From Pseudolabrys sp. (GTDB lineage: Bacteria > Pseudomonadota > Alphaproteobacteria > Rhizobiales > Xanthobacteraceae), in contig JAUXXH010000047.1 of NCBI GenBank assembly GCA_030684935.1, positions 28,430 to 92,429 on the forward strand: 64,000 nt of DNA. The letters are read 5' to 3'. Numbering within the stretch: the first letter of the stretch is position 1; each line of letters starts with the position of its first letter. This document shows positions 41,085 to 55,218 of the stretch, in pieces. The position numbers and the translations under genes were made by a program. Under the pieces are notes generated by a model, which was not told the origin of the DNA, searched no databases, and saw nothing but the letters and a program-made list of their open reading frames with translations.

Positions 41085-41627
41085 TTATCGTTCATTGCCC
41101 TTTTTCCTCTCATTCTCATGGTTCGCCTCAAGACCCTTCCTTAAGCGGATAAAGTTCTCCTTCCAGTAGGCTATATCCCTCTCAAATTCTTCGCGAACAA
41201 CGTCATTAGCGATCTGTTTGTAATCTGTACCCTTGGACCGGACAAAGGCTGCCTTTAGAATACCGTCGGCAGACACAACGAAGAATTCACCGATCAGCGG
41301 GTTCAAATGGTAAAGCAGCACATCCGTGAATTCATCGTTGTCAACAACAGGAATATTAAAGCCGCGCGGATAACTCAGCCCTTCGCTCTCTTCGACCGAT
41401 ACCTGCTGCACGATGCAATCGCGGGCGCTTTGAGTCATTCCATATTTTCGGCACAGGTCGCGGAGATTAACACGCCAGCCGTGTCGCCGAACCAGTTCGA
41501 CCAGGTCAGAGAATGAGGCCGCCGCTTGCTGCGGCGGCCTCTCACCATCAGCTGCATGACCAAGCGTGGTCATGCCTACTATCAGGACAACGCTCCAGTA
41601 CCGGATGATGTGTTTGCGCAGGCCCAC
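41085..41627 (-). CDS. Secreted hypothetical protein at the end of the metal-efflux operon
   Basis: A 180-residue protein with a signal peptide (YWSVVLIVGMTTLGHAADG, cleavage after HA), then an unrecognised domain with a cysteine pair (RDLCRKYG and ARDCIVQQ) and a charged C-terminal helix (NERKKGNER). It starts 24 bases after the preceding small exported gene and is probably the last cistron of the czc operon. A periplasmic role in metal handling is inference from position only. Confidence 0.75.
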   Translation of the reverse strand: MGLRKHIIRYWSVVLIVGMTTLGHAADGERPPQQAAASFSDLVELVRRHGWRVNLRDLCRKYGMTQSARDCIVQQVSVEESEGLSYPRGFNIPVVDNDEFTDVLLYHLNPLIGEFFVVSADGILKAAFVRSKGTDYKQIANDVVREEFERDIAYWKENFIRLRKGLEANHENERKKGNER

Positions 41628-41651
41628 TTTCGCTCCCCGGCTTCTCAGGAA

Positions 41652-46212
<4,561 letters not shown>

Positions 46213-46217
46213 CGTTT

Positions 46218-47480
46218 TTACTTTGCGGACAGGACAAATGGCATGCCGACTAGCCCTTCAATCGTGGCAACGGCGGCGTGAAATCGTTGAAGCGCTTCCT
46301 GTTCGCTGAGGGCCGCCTGAGTAATGCTCGCCTGGACATCGAGCACTTCAAGTAACGAGAACCGACCCTGCGCGTACCCCTCTTCGAATGCTTCAGAAGC
46401 CTTTCGTGCATTGGGCAGCACGGATGAGCGCAGTAATGCTATTTCCTGCGATGCGCCCTCAAGCACGTCATAAGCGCGACCGGCGACCGAAATCAGTGCG
46501 GCCTTGTTGATGGCGTGGTCAGCCTGAACCTTCTCCAGTGACTCCCTTGCCGCCAATACATCGCCCTGGCTCTGGTCCCAAAGGGGCAGCGACATCGACA
46601 GGCCGAACGTCATCGCATTGTCGCCGGTCTCGCGGTAATGCCGCCAACCCACACCAACGCGCACATCCGGGACCGACTTCAGGCGCGCTGTCAGAAGTTC
46701 AGCGTCGCGCTGGGCCCGCACGGCGGTCCAGCGCATCAGCTGCGGGTTACGATCGATCGACGCCAATATGGTGCCAAAGGCCGGCGGGCGCCCTGTCCTG
46801 GCGAACTGGCCAACCAGGACACCGAATCGCGGTGTGCCATCGCCCATCAGGATCGTGAGTTCGCGGCGGGCAGTCGCCAGCGATGTCCTGGCCCGTTGCA
46901 ATTCGACCCGCACAAGATCCGCGGCTATCTGCCCTCGCAGGACTTCGGCGGGAGAAGACGCACCCGCCTCGACCCGCCGCTGAAGCAGCGGCGTTAGCCT
47001 GCCAAGTGCCGCGACTTGCTGCTCCAGGATCTTCGTGCGTTGTTGCGCACCAAGGACAGCAACGAACGCCGTCGCCGTTTCCGATAGAACCTCCAGCCGC
47101 AATGCCCGACGCTGCCAGATTGCGCTTTCATATCCAGAGACGCCGGCGGCACCGCGGGCTTCTCGCTTGCCGCCAAGCTCGACGAGTTGGCTTAGTTGCA
47201 GGGTCGTTTCGGCTGACCGGACGCCCCGATAATCGCCCGACCCGGCGAAATTCTCGACTTCAGCCGACAGTTCGGGATTGGGAATAGCGCGCGACTGGAG
47301 GCTCACGCCAGCCGCGATGCCTATTTCTCGTTCGGCCGCCATAAGCCTTGGGTTGGCGGCAAGGGCTCGCTGCAAAGCCTGCGGCAACGCCAGCGGACGC
47401 GAAGACTCCTGCGCTGCGAGCGGGCTAGAAATAACGAACAGCGCGCAAACGCTGCGAAGCGCAATCCAACAACTCGACAT
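46218..47480 (-). CDS. czcC: TolC-like outer-membrane channel, CzcC type
   Basis: A 420-residue outer-membrane efflux protein. It begins with a signal peptide (ALRSVCALFVISSPLAAQ), then two OEP repeats of long amphipathic helices (for example RSAETTLQLSQLVELGGKRE and the second-half AFEEGYAQGRFSLLEVLDVQ). The channel completes the CzcCBA complex. There is no lipobox cysteine in the leader. It is the first gene of the operon; the adaptor gene starts five bases after its stop. Confidence 0.93.
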   Translation of the reverse strand: MSSCWIALRSVCALFVISSPLAAQESSRPLALPQALQRALAANPRLMAAEREIGIAAGVSLQSRAIPNPELSAEVENFAGSGDYRGVRSAETTLQLSQLVELGGKREARGAAGVSGYESAIWQRRALRLEVLSETATAFVAVLGAQQRTKILEQQVAALGRLTPLLQRRVEAGASSPAEVLRGQIAADLVRVELQRARTSLATARRELTILMGDGTPRFGVLVGQFARTGRPPAFGTILASIDRNPQLMRWTAVRAQRDAELLTARLKSVPDVRVGVGWRHYRETGDNAMTFGLSMSLPLWDQSQGDVLAARESLEKVQADHAINKAALISVAGRAYDVLEGASQEIALLRSSVLPNARKASEAFEEGYAQGRFSLLEVLDVQASITQAALSEQEALQRFHAAVATIEGLVGMPFVLSAK

Positions 47481-47595
47481 TATTCGAACCTGACTTCTGA
47501 CGAGGACGCGTTATGAGAACGGAACCGTGGCTTGCGCCGATCGGCTCGTACAATGTCCCACAACGTGCGCAATGCGCACGCTAAACACTGTCAAG

Positions 47596-47955
47596 TCAGG
47601 CTTTCGGAGGTGGTGGTTCAAACTGGCGGTCGATTGCCAGGAGTTCATCGACCCCAGCCATATCGGGCTTGTTCGATACGATCGCAGTCGGAAAGCTTTG
47701 CGTTGCTACCGAAATAACGGCCGCCGCACAGCCATGGCAATGCGAACCATCTAACGATGGACTTTCCGGGGTATCTGACTGATCGCCGAAATCGCTAAAG
47801 GCGAGTTCCGTCGCCTGGACGCTACCGCCTAGCTGCAGAGAGTCGATCGAATGGAGGAAGCCTGTAAAAATGAACAATGACACGCACAGCATAGCGATCC
47901 AGCGGCGTAGTGCGCCGTTAGACCGGAATCCCGCTGGCGGAATCTCTTTGTGCAT
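47596..47955 (-). CDS. Small membrane-anchored protein with HCHGC motif upstream of czcC
   Basis: A 119-residue protein with one hydrophobic helix (RWIAMLCVSLFIFTGFLHSI) near residues 17-36 and a short periplasmic part containing SHCHGCAAAVI, a plausible metal-binding site, and a Pro-rich end (FEPPPPKA). It lies 115 bases before czcC in the same direction. Small proteins of this kind accompany czc operons in Rhizobiales and could be periplasmic metal chaperones or sensors. The function is unproven; ATG at 47973 is an alternative start. Confidence 0.72.
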   Translation of the reverse strand: MHKEIPPAGFRSNGALRRWIAMLCVSLFIFTGFLHSIDSLQLGGSVQATELAFSDFGDQSDTPESPSLDGSHCHGCAAAVISVATQSFPTAIVSNKPDMAGVDELLAIDRQFEPPPPKA

Positions 47956-48155
47956 CGCAAACCCGATTAGCACCCTGTCGCCAGCGAGTCCAGATGCCGC
48001 GCTAGCGACACCCTGGCTGTGTTAACAGAACTCGCAAACCACGTCGGTCAAACACAGCGCCGCGCTTCGATCTGGCGGTCCTGCCGACACGCTGCATATG
48101 CGGCCGTTCTGAATCCGGCTCCGCAATAATATTCACCTTCAGCAGCGCCGCCCTA

Positions 48156-49091
48156 CTAATCTGTCGTATCGTGTTTATGGTTCGCGCCATGGCCATAGAG
48201 GCTAGCGTTGGGTTTGCACTGTTTCTCAGGTTCAAACTCCAGCGTTGAGTGAGCAATATCGAATTTTTCCTCAAGCACCCGTCTGATCGCGCGCTTGACC
48301 TCTTCGATGCGGCGCCACGCGCTTTCATCGACGACCACGTGAGTGTCGAACGCGGCCGCATTTTCTTCCATCTGCCAGAGATGAACGTGGTGAATATCGA
48401 CCACGCCATCGATATTCCGTACCGCAGCCACAACAGCGTCAGCGTCGATGTCAGGACGGTTGCCCAACATCAGCGTCCGGATGGGGTTCCCAATCTCGGT
48501 AAATGCGAGATACAGAATGTAAAGAGCGATGCCGATCGTGATCGCCGGATCGACCCAACGCATGTCGTAAAGGATGATGAGCGTACCGCCCAGAATAACG
48601 GCAACCGACGCCAGGGCATCCGACAGATTGTGAAGGAACAGAGCGCGGATATTCATGCTGCCCTTCTGCATCGAGTAAGTCAGCATCGCCGTCAGCGCAT
48701 CAACCGCCAGTGCAACCCCGCCGAGTATGACCACCGTCCAGCCGGCGACCTCAGGCGGATCGATCATCCGCATACCACCCTCGTAGATCAGGTAGAAGCC
48801 TACCAGTATGAGCGTGGTGTAGTTGATGAGCGCGGCGACAATTTCGACACGGCCGTAGCCGAAGGTCATACTCTTGTCCGCCGGACGGCGTGCAATTTTT
48901 CTTGCCCCGAATGCGATAATCAGCGCAGCCATGTCGGAGAAATTGTGCAGCGCGTCGGCGACCAGGGCGAGGCTGCCGGACAACATCCCGCCGACAACCT
49001 GAACGATTGTCAGAAGCGCGTTGGCCCAGATGGCGATGGCGACCCGCTTATCGCCGGACTCGGGGTCCATATGACTATGATCGTGTGGCAT
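48156..49091 (-). CDS. czcD: Cation diffusion facilitator, CzcD type
   Basis: A 311-residue inner-membrane antiporter that exports zinc-group metals from the cytosol. Six TM helices are evident, with the metal-site motif HxxxD in both TM2 (ADALHNFSDMAAL) and TM5 (FLHNLSDALASV), the pattern of Zn/Cd/Co-selective members. His-rich tails occur at the N-terminus (MPHDHSHMD) and C-terminus (HGANHKHD), and a ferredoxin-like cytosolic domain (DIHHVHLWQMEEN) completes the protein. It lies upstream of the czc operon on the same strand. Confidence 0.95.
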   Translation of the reverse strand: MPHDHSHMDPESGDKRVAIAIWANALLTIVQVVGGMLSGSLALVADALHNFSDMAALIIAFGARKIARRPADKSMTFGYGRVEIVAALINYTTLILVGFYLIYEGGMRMIDPPEVAGWTVVILGGVALAVDALTAMLTYSMQKGSMNIRALFLHNLSDALASVAVILGGTLIILYDMRWVDPAITIGIALYILYLAFTEIGNPIRTLMLGNRPDIDADAVVAAVRNIDGVVDIHHVHLWQMEENAAAFDTHVVVDESAWRRIEEVKRAIRRVLEEKFDIAHSTLEFEPEKQCKPNASLYGHGANHKHDTTD

Positions 49092-49220
49092 CGAACCTCC
49101 GTAACGACTGGTATCTTCTCCGGCAACAGGATGGAAGTAAGCGGTAGCGAAATAATGAGTCTGACGAACGGGGCCATGTTGTCCTGCAGCCAGATGGCGT
49201 TCCCCCCAGCATTAAAGGAG

Positions 49221-49254
49221 CGCGGCGGTTTGCTGCTAAGCAAACCGCCGCGCA
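49221..49254. terminator. Perfect 15-bp hairpin upstream of czcD
   Basis: GCGCGGCGGTTTGCT pairs perfectly with AGCAAACCGCCGCGC around a four-base loop. It is followed rightward by ATTTTC. It lies between two leftward genes, so for these it would act on read-through from 49335; orientation is not certain. Confidence 0.6.
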
Positions 49255-49303
49255 TTTTCTGGTTTTCATAATTTGTGGGAGTTCGCGGGTGTCGGCAGCC
49301 AGG

Positions 49304-49327
49304 TAAAACGGGGCCGCGAGCGGCCCC
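49304..49327 (-). terminator. Terminator of the leftward gene at 49335
   Basis: On the minus strand GGGGCCGCTCGCGGCCCC folds into a compact seven-pair hairpin with a four-base loop, followed directly by GTTTTAC. It begins eight bases after the stop codon of the gene ending at 49335. Confidence 0.72.
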
Positions 49328-49334
49328 GTCGGCT

Positions 49335-49739
49335 TCACCATCCGGTGTGCTGGTTGGCATGCCCGGGCGATTGCCAGTTGCCCGGGAAGCAGCGCGCGAC
49401 GCAGATGAGCGCGACCGTGCCCTTGTCATCCCGCTGCCAGTGCCACTGGGTCTCCATGGCAGTGGCCATCGCATCGCGGACCAGGTCGATCTTCACCGGC
49501 TTCGTGAGAAGCTTGCGGGCGGCTTCGTCGACCTGCTCGACCAGGATTTCGTCTTCTGCCATTTCGAAGTGCTTGTGCAGCAAGTTCACTCCGAAGCGGT
49601 CGAGGCACCCGAATTTCTCCAGGGTATCGCGGACAGCGTCGAGACAGGCGCGGTCCGTGTCGTTAAGCGGATTTACGTCGTTGATATCGGTCAGGTGATT
49701 CCACTGCGCGATATCGGCTTGGGAGAGTTGTGCGTTCAT
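49335..49739 (-). CDS. Conserved rhizobial hypothetical protein
   Basis: A 134-residue soluble protein with a helical N-terminal part (ADIAQWNHLTDINDVNPLND) and the block LLHKHFEMAEDEILVEQVDE, ending in a domain with WHWQRDDKGTVALICVARC. I know it as a conserved protein of rhizobial islands without assigned function. It ends in a clear terminator and has no nearby partner gene on its strand other than czcD. Confidence 0.78.
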   Translation of the reverse strand: MNAQLSQADIAQWNHLTDINDVNPLNDTDRACLDAVRDTLEKFGCLDRFGVNLLHKHFEMAEDEILVEQVDEAARKLLTKPVKIDLVRDAMATAMETQWHWQRDDKGTVALICVARCFPGNWQSPGHANQHTGW

Positions 49740-49964
49740 CTTCTGTCACTCCTGAATTGCTAAGGCCCCCGGCCCCGTCAGTCGATCCGGAATCAAAAAA
49801 GCCTCCGGGGATTCCGTGAGGCCTTATGTTTTGGCGTTCGGCTCGTTCGACAGACTTGCCTATTCTGTCGTGTCACAAGAAATTGGCGCGGATATCGTTG
49901 ATCCGGAGTCACCCGCATGGTAAAAGTCTTACGGGCTGGTCACGCCAGAAGACACGGAAACTAG

Positions 49965-50907
49965 GCGTTCTGGGCGATTGCCATTGGCTTCCTGCTCGTT
50001 CTCACCGGGCTGGTCTTGCGCGGGATAAGAGAGGCGATGTGGGTCAACGTCGGCTGTACGCTGATCGAGACGACCGGGCTGCTGCTGGTGATCGCGGTCG
50101 GTGTTCCGTACTGGGGCTCGGTCGACCTGCTGGCGACGCCCAGCGGCGCGGGCGGCAACGATGTCCTGCTGGTGCTGGTGTTCCAAGCCGCCGTGCTGAC
50201 TTTTTTGCATTCATCGGCTTCGAGGATATTCTCAACGTGGCAGAGGAGTGCCGCGATCCACAACGCACGATCCCGATCGCGTTGATCACGGCAATGGCGG
50301 TGGGCGCGTCGATCTATGTCGCCGTGGCCATCACCTCCATCACTGTCGTCCCGTGGCAGGAACTGGCCGCCGCGCCCGGCCCGCTGACGGAGGTCATGCG
50401 CAGAGCGGCCCCGTCATTCCCGTGGCTGTGTTCGCCGGCATCACGTTGTTTGCGGTCGCCAATACCGCACTGGACAATTACGTCACGAGTTCGCGCATGA
50501 TCTACGGCATGGCGCGGCAGGGGCTGCTGCCCATTGCGCTGGGCAAAATCGGCGCTAGGACCCGGACCCCCTATCTCGCAACGCTGGCGTTGCTCGCCGT
50601 GCTCGTCCCATTGGCGTTCTTCGGCAGCATCGCCGAACTCGCCTCGGCTTCGGTTCTGATGCTTCTGGTCGTCTTCGCCATCGTGAATGGTGCGTTGTGC
50701 GTGCTGCAAGGACGTGCGGGAGAAGCAAAGGGAAAGTTCGAAGTGCCGCGCTGGGTCCCAGCCCTCGGAACGGTCATCTGCCTGGTGCTGATCACGGTCA
50801 GGGTGACTGGCGGCAGCTGGCAGGCGCCGTCACTTGCCGCCAGCATGCTCGCGGGGATGATTGCGCTTTACTTTGTACAGAGGAAGACGGCTGTTCGTCC
50901 GGTTTGA
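49965..50907 (+). pseudogene. Decayed APC-family amino-acid permease
   Basis: Three reading frames in succession encode one permease: ...FLLVLTGLVLRGIREAMWV (to about 50200), then AFIGFEDILNVAEECRDPQ and VGASIYVAVAITSITVV (to about 50405), then VFAGITLFAVANTALDNYV and SRMIYGMARQGLLPIALGK to the end at 50907. The blocks match APC transporters in order. The first 150 or so residues are missing and a stop stands at 49962, so the gene is 5'-truncated and has at least two frameshifts. It cannot make a working transporter. Confidence 0.86.
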
Positions 50908-51172
50908 TCCTGTCGCTTAACCACGCGTTCGGGACGGAGAGCCGCTATACAAACGGCGCGGTCTAGTTGCATGCGCAAAATATTAGAACTGAGAAAACCC
51001 ACGCTTGGTCACCTGTGTGGAAACCAGCGAAGCACAACAATCGTCGCCAAAATCGCGCTCCACTCAGCGCGCCCTTAAAGTGCGCGCCGGGTACAACTCC
51101 GGTCCGACGGCCAACCGTCTTTATGCGCCCTGCCCTTAGAACCCGTCGTCGGCGACCGGGTCGGTCCTATTA

Positions 51173-52417
51173 TTAGAACGACCGTCGCCCCTCGCGCTCG
51201 TCAGGACCGCCGCCGTCCGGGCGCTGCCCGAACTTTTGCAAGACATACGCCCGCGCGCCCGCGAAACTCCGCGCGCCCGTCGGCGCAAGATCGGCGAGGG
51301 CTGAAAGCGTCCTCTCATATTCTCGAAATGCGCCCCGCTCTTGCAGATAGCCCTCAATCCCCTCCGCATAGCGGTCGATCAAGGCAACCACGCCGCCATA
51401 GTCGATCCGGGTTGAGGCTTCGCCGCCAATATACGGCAGCCGCGCGGCCCCTGATTTCCAGTTTTCCCAGCCCTGCCGCCGCCAGGATCCGCACAGCTCC
51501 AGCAATTCCTCTTTCAGATCGTAAGCAAGCGCGATTGCGGGCGCGTCGTTCGACCAAGCCCACAGCCTGCGTGCGCCGACCCGGCCCAGATCGCCCCGCC
51601 GCCGTGAGAACAGGATGAGGCGGGTTTTTGCGGTCCTGCCCTCCCGGTGGGCCTGCGCGGCGATGGCAGCTTCAGACGCCCGCAGCATCAGGTCCGCCGC
51701 GTAACGGCCGACCGACTGTGGCGGCACCAGAAGTCCATCAACTCGGAATGCGTCCCTCAAAATGCATTCAACGCCATGGAGGGCGAGATCCATAGCCAAT
51801 CTTTTCGCCGATGGTGCCTGCAATAGCGACACCCCGAGGGAGTCCTTAAAACTTTCCAGCGAGCGATAGACATCGACGACCGCGCCATCCGCCGTATTGC
51901 ATAGGACCAGCCGCGGCAGACCGGCAATCTCAACGGTTGCCACGCCAAGGTTGAACGGAAACACCGGCCGAGTGGAACTGTCGCGGCGACGGGCGGCGTT
52001 GAACAGCCCGATGACGGTGCGCTGCGAAAGGCCGCATCGCCTGGCCATATCCATGAAGGTCGATCTGGCTGCCTCCTGCCAGATCCACTCGACAAGCCGC
52101 GTAGTAACGCGGTGGCTTTCCTCGAAAACCGGCAGGGTTTCGAAAGACGGCTGACGGCAGCGCGCGCAGACGAAGTGCCGACGCCGCCAACTCAAAACCA
52201 CCGCGCGTTCGCCGTGGGGAATGTCTCGAAAGCGCACAATACGCGTTCCGGTCGCGTACCTGCGCGCACCGCAATTCGGGCATTCCACTGATGCCCGCGA
52301 CGACGCCGCAACCTCTGCGACGACCATGCCATCACCGCCGAGCTCGACCGACAGGACTTTAAGGCCTTCGAGAAGCCCATTCGGCCCGGTTGAAGGTGTG
52401 AACAGATCGTTAAGCAT
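51173..52417 (-). CDS. ISL3-like transposase
   Basis: A 414-residue protein with an N-terminal zinc ribbon (VECPNCGARRYATGTR and then VCARCRQPSFETLP), a helix-turn-helix (MARRCGLSQRTVIGLFN) and a C-terminal part resembling the DDE region of ISL3-family transposases. The usual acidic residues of that family are hard to place, so it may be a divergent or derived member. A degraded copy of its 3' end lies near 29200, with matching sequence beyond the stop. No clear terminal inverted repeats were found. ATG at 52417 is chosen as the family start; 85 bases separate it from the divergent gene at 52503. Confidence 0.8.
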   Translation of the reverse strand: MLNDLFTPSTGPNGLLEGLKVLSVELGGDGMVVAEVAASSRASVECPNCGARRYATGTRIVRFRDIPHGERAVVLSWRRRHFVCARCRQPSFETLPVFEESHRVTTRLVEWIWQEAARSTFMDMARRCGLSQRTVIGLFNAARRRDSSTRPVFPFNLGVATVEIAGLPRLVLCNTADGAVVDVYRSLESFKDSLGVSLLQAPSAKRLAMDLALHGVECILRDAFRVDGLLVPPQSVGRYAADLMLRASEAAIAAQAHREGRTAKTRLILFSRRRGDLGRVGARRLWAWSNDAPAIALAYDLKEELLELCGSWRRQGWENWKSGAARLPYIGGEASTRIDYGGVVALIDRYAEGIEGYLQERGAFREYERTLSALADLAPTGARSFAGARAYVLQKFGQRPDGGGPDEREGRRSF

Positions 52418-52502
52418 TTTCCACCTATAACGCTTTTTCCATATTGAACTATACTGACTCTTGGCGCAAGATGCTTTCAGCGAACACCCGGGAGAAATTC
52501 GC

Positions 52503-53090
52503 ATGATCGATCAATTTTCGTTCTGCCGGTCGATGCCGTTGCTGCCAAAGGGCCTCAAGGAAATTCTGGACGCGGCCTACCGGAGCGACGCCGAACCGGC
52601 ACTCGATGACGAACAGGATGCCCTCTACACCAGGATCTGCGGCGTCGCTCCGGGGCTGGTCGAGGCCTACGCAACACCGGCGGCCCGGGACGCGCGGCTC
52701 GGACCGTGCGCTGCCCATGTGGAGTTCGTTTCGGCCGGATACAGGGAACTGGCGACCGCAGGCCTCGCCGCCGGCGACCTGGCTGTCGGCCACCGCATCG
52801 GAGACGTCGGCTTCGAAGCGGTTGTCCGTGCCATCGTCGAGAAAATCGCGTGCCGGTTCCTGCAGTCAACCGAGAGGACCGCGGAGATCGTGGTCGACCG
52901 TGTCGCCTACACGATTGATCGGACGGGTCGCGTGATGAGCGCCATCCCGTTATATGGCGAAGGCCCGTCCGATACGGTTTTTCGGGCAACGGCGGCGTGG
53001 CTGCGCCGGGAATTCGGCCCCCGGTTGGCTCCGGACGCCGAGCCGGATTCAACGCAGGAAGCGACTAATCGTCAGCGGGACAGCGACTAG
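52503..53090 (+). CDS. Hypothetical protein next to the transposase
   Basis: A 195-residue acidic, soluble protein I do not recognise. It is mainly helical, with IVEKIACRFLQSTERTAEIV and a beta-hairpin-like YTIDRTGRVMSAIPLYGEG. It begins 85 bases from the divergent transposase start and ends four bases before the next gene, so the pair is probably one transcript. Cysteine and histidine are scarce. It may be a passenger gene of the element. Confidence 0.65.
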   Translation: MIDQFSFCRSMPLLPKGLKEILDAAYRSDAEPALDDEQDALYTRICGVAPGLVEAYATPAARDARLGPCAAHVEFVSAGYRELATAGLAAGDLAVGHRIGDVGFEAVVRAIVEKIACRFLQSTERTAEIVVDRVAYTIDRTGRVMSAIPLYGEGPSDTVFRATAAWLRREFGPRLAPDAEPDSTQEATNRQRDSD

Positions 53091-53094
53091 TCGC

Positions 53095-54138
53095 ATGAAT
53101 TACACATCGCAAAACAGGAAATCTGGCGCCCACGACGCCGCTAACGATCATTCGGGTGACAACGATCTGCCGCCCGATGAGGATCTTGTTGCAGTACTGG
53201 CCTCGCGCGAGAGTGTCCTCGCGGCGGCCACCGCCATGGGGCACAAGCCCGCCGGCAACGAGAACGGTGAAAACTCCAACGCGTCTCAAGGGGCGGCAGA
53301 GCAGCCTGGTGCAGCGGACAAGAAGAAAGGTCGTGACCGGAAATACCGCAACGCAGAGCGCCATGCGGACGCGAAAGCCGGCATCACGCCCTGCCCGTTA
53401 AAATTCCCCACTGATCTTCATCGATCCCTGCGCGAGCGCGCGAATGATGCGATGGCGCCAGAGGGCTCACGTGCGCTTCTTGCGTTCACGTCCTTCGCCA
53501 TGCGACGCGAACTGACCGATATCCTCGCTGCGATCGAACTGCGTGACGACCGGGAAGAGCTTCTCCATGCACTGCAGTCGATTGTGCAGTTAGACTGGCT
53601 GGCAAAGACCGCAATCCGTCTCGCCGCGGTCGGACCGAAGCCACCAACCCCGTTGCATGCGCACATCCCCCGCCTCGTCGACGCAATGGCGCGCAGCTCC
53701 GACACTATCCGGGCGATAATGGCCGTAGAAGCCAGTCCAGCCTTGCAGCGGCTCTGCATTGAGCTCGCCGACAAGGTTTCTCGACAAGAACAGCTCTTGG
53801 ACCTCGCAAAAGACTCGGTAGAAGCGGAATTCGCTTGGCGCATGGTTCAACTAAGCTCAAACGATCGCGACTTCTTGCTCAGCCTCTTAGATCTCGATCC
53901 CGAGTCGAAGCGGGCGCTTGCCGCTGCGGCGAGATATCCGGAAGTTTCACGTCTTATCGTGAATGCGGCTCGAAACTCGGGTGCCCACGCTGCAATTCTG
54001 GCTGTCGTTCGTAACAGCGCCGTAGCGAACACTGGGCTGGCCGTCATCGAGGGCAAGGGGCTCGTCGGCTGGATCGCGCGGATGGCAGTCAGTGTCCTGA
54101 TCCGCCGGGCCCATATAGTCTCGTCGTCAACCCCGTAG
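53095..54138 (+). CDS. Hypothetical helical-repeat-like protein next to the transposase
   Basis: A 347-residue soluble protein of unknown function. The N-terminal 100 residues are charged and low-complexity (DNDLPPDEDLVAVLASRESV and KKKGRDRKYRN); a short conserved-looking region follows (GITPCPLKFPTDLHRSLRER), then a series of helix pairs (for example LIVNAARNSGAHAAILAVVR) that suggest an alpha-solenoid. A weak ribosome site precedes it. The CPLKFPTDLHRSL segment resembles a ribbon-helix-helix opening, so DNA binding is conceivable. Together with the preceding gene it forms a two-gene unit facing the transposase. Confidence 0.7.
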   Translation: MNYTSQNRKSGAHDAANDHSGDNDLPPDEDLVAVLASRESVLAAATAMGHKPAGNENGENSNASQGAAEQPGAADKKKGRDRKYRNAERHADAKAGITPCPLKFPTDLHRSLRERANDAMAPEGSRALLAFTSFAMRRELTDILAAIELRDDREELLHALQSIVQLDWLAKTAIRLAAVGPKPPTPLHAHIPRLVDAMARSSDTIRAIMAVEASPALQRLCIELADKVSRQEQLLDLAKDSVEAEFAWRMVQLSSNDRDFLLSLLDLDPESKRALAAAARYPEVSRLIVNAARNSGAHAAILAVVRNSAVANTGLAVIEGKGLVGWIARMAVSVLIRRAHIVSSSTP

Positions 54139-54635
54139 CCGAGCAAGATATCATTTTTTGAAATCCCAACCCGAATTGTTGTACCAGTCGAGTCGTCAGG
54201 GTTCTGCGGTACATATTGCACTGTTCATTTTTTCTCGGCAATTCGCAATCGTCCAAAAACGAAGCCAGAGCCGAGGAAGGCCGCGGCCAAGGAGAATGCC
54301 ACAATAAGTAAGCAGCTCCAAAACGCCACCGGCGCTTTTGTATGTCCGCAGAGCATGCACTTTATTGTAGCGCGGCGAAGAGCACCTCGTTCTAACTGAC
54401 CACACGCACCCAGTCCGACCCGCGCCCTATAGGTCGGCTTCGTCGCTTCAATGAGCCGTTACAGCACCGACGAACATGCGGTCGCCTTTTCTTTTGGGTG
54501 TGATCTTGCGTGACGGCGCCTAAGCGGGGGCGATGAAACCGATACGTCGGGCAAATGTTTTTAAATCGCGAATATTGAATGCAACAGCCGGCACGCAGAT
54601 GCTACTGAGCCTCATGGCCTTTATAGCGGAGGGAC
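54139..54635. other. 497-base region without a supported gene
   Basis: No gene, tRNA or clear repeat was found. The left 200 bases are AT-richer than their surroundings (ATCATTTTTTGAAATCCC, ATTTTTTCTCGGCAATTC). The right part precedes the integrase fragment and shows only unrelated reading frames. This may be the junction between the transposon-like unit and older integration debris. Confidence 0.3.
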
Positions 54636-54878
54636 GAAGTATAACGACACGGCAGTATGCCCGTTTGGTCTCCAGATGGATTGCCAGTATCGGTCACGAT
54701 CCTAGCTTTTACGGCACCCACTCGCTGAGAAGAACAAAAGCGACCCTGATATATCGACGAACAGGTAACCTTCGTGCTGTCCAGATTCTGCTCGGCCATA
54801 GAAAGATCGAGAGCACGGTCCGCTATCTCGGAATTGAGGTAGACGACGCACTAGCAATCTGAGCAGGTGGATGTCTGA
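54636..54878 (+). pseudogene. C-terminal fragment of a tyrosine integrase
   Basis: The frame encodes SITTRQYARLVSRWIASIGH, THSLRRTKATLIYRRTG, then VQILLGHRKIESTVRYLG, including HxxR-, GH- and Tyr-containing catalytic boxes of tyrosine recombinases. The rest of the gene is missing. After IEVDDALAI a two-base loss puts an early stop at 54861; correcting it gives EQVDV and the family's usual stop at 54876-54878. It is a relic of another integrase in the same family as that whose tail lies at 32408. Confidence 0.8.
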
Positions 54879-55218
54879 AGTACCTAGACAGAGCGGAATT
54901 GCTCTGCCCGCCCCCTAATGCCCGTTCCCTACCAAAAGCCGACACGAGGCAATGTACTTGACCAGGCGTAGGCCGCGGTGGTGCCCGAGAGCGCCCGCAT
55001 CGAAACGTTTGAGGACAACATCGCCGGCCTACTGGCGACCGCACGGACCAATTCAATGAGGCCCTCGACTAAGGGACAGGCTGGCGGAAATAAGAACGAC
55101 CTGGCGGTTTGGTGGTTTCAGCATCCTCTGCATGCGGCCGATCTGAACGCCGAATCCTCCGCCAGAAGTGGCCTTTTGAGGTCTTGTTTTCCCGGCACGG
55201 ACAACGACTTTAGGGGGT
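54871..55218. repeat. Post-integrase repeat and selO-type leader
   Basis: From 54871 to about 54955 the ATGTCTGAAG, TTGCTCTGCCCGCC and CCAAAAGCCGACACG blocks repeat, in diverged form, the sequence at 32418-32505. From about 55168 the bases TTTTGAGGTCTTGTTTTCCC and GACAACGACTTTAGGGGG repeat the leader of selO (29297-29336). No gene is supported between. Confidence 0.55.

Noticed and set aside
49221..49254. Metal-responsive operator upstream of czcD
   Set aside because: The 15-bp perfect hairpin with following T-rich bases fits a terminator better than a regulator site.
54139..54635. tRNA gene as integration site next to the integrase fragment
   Set aside because: No cloverleaf-like sequence, T-loop GTTCGANNC or discriminator end was found.
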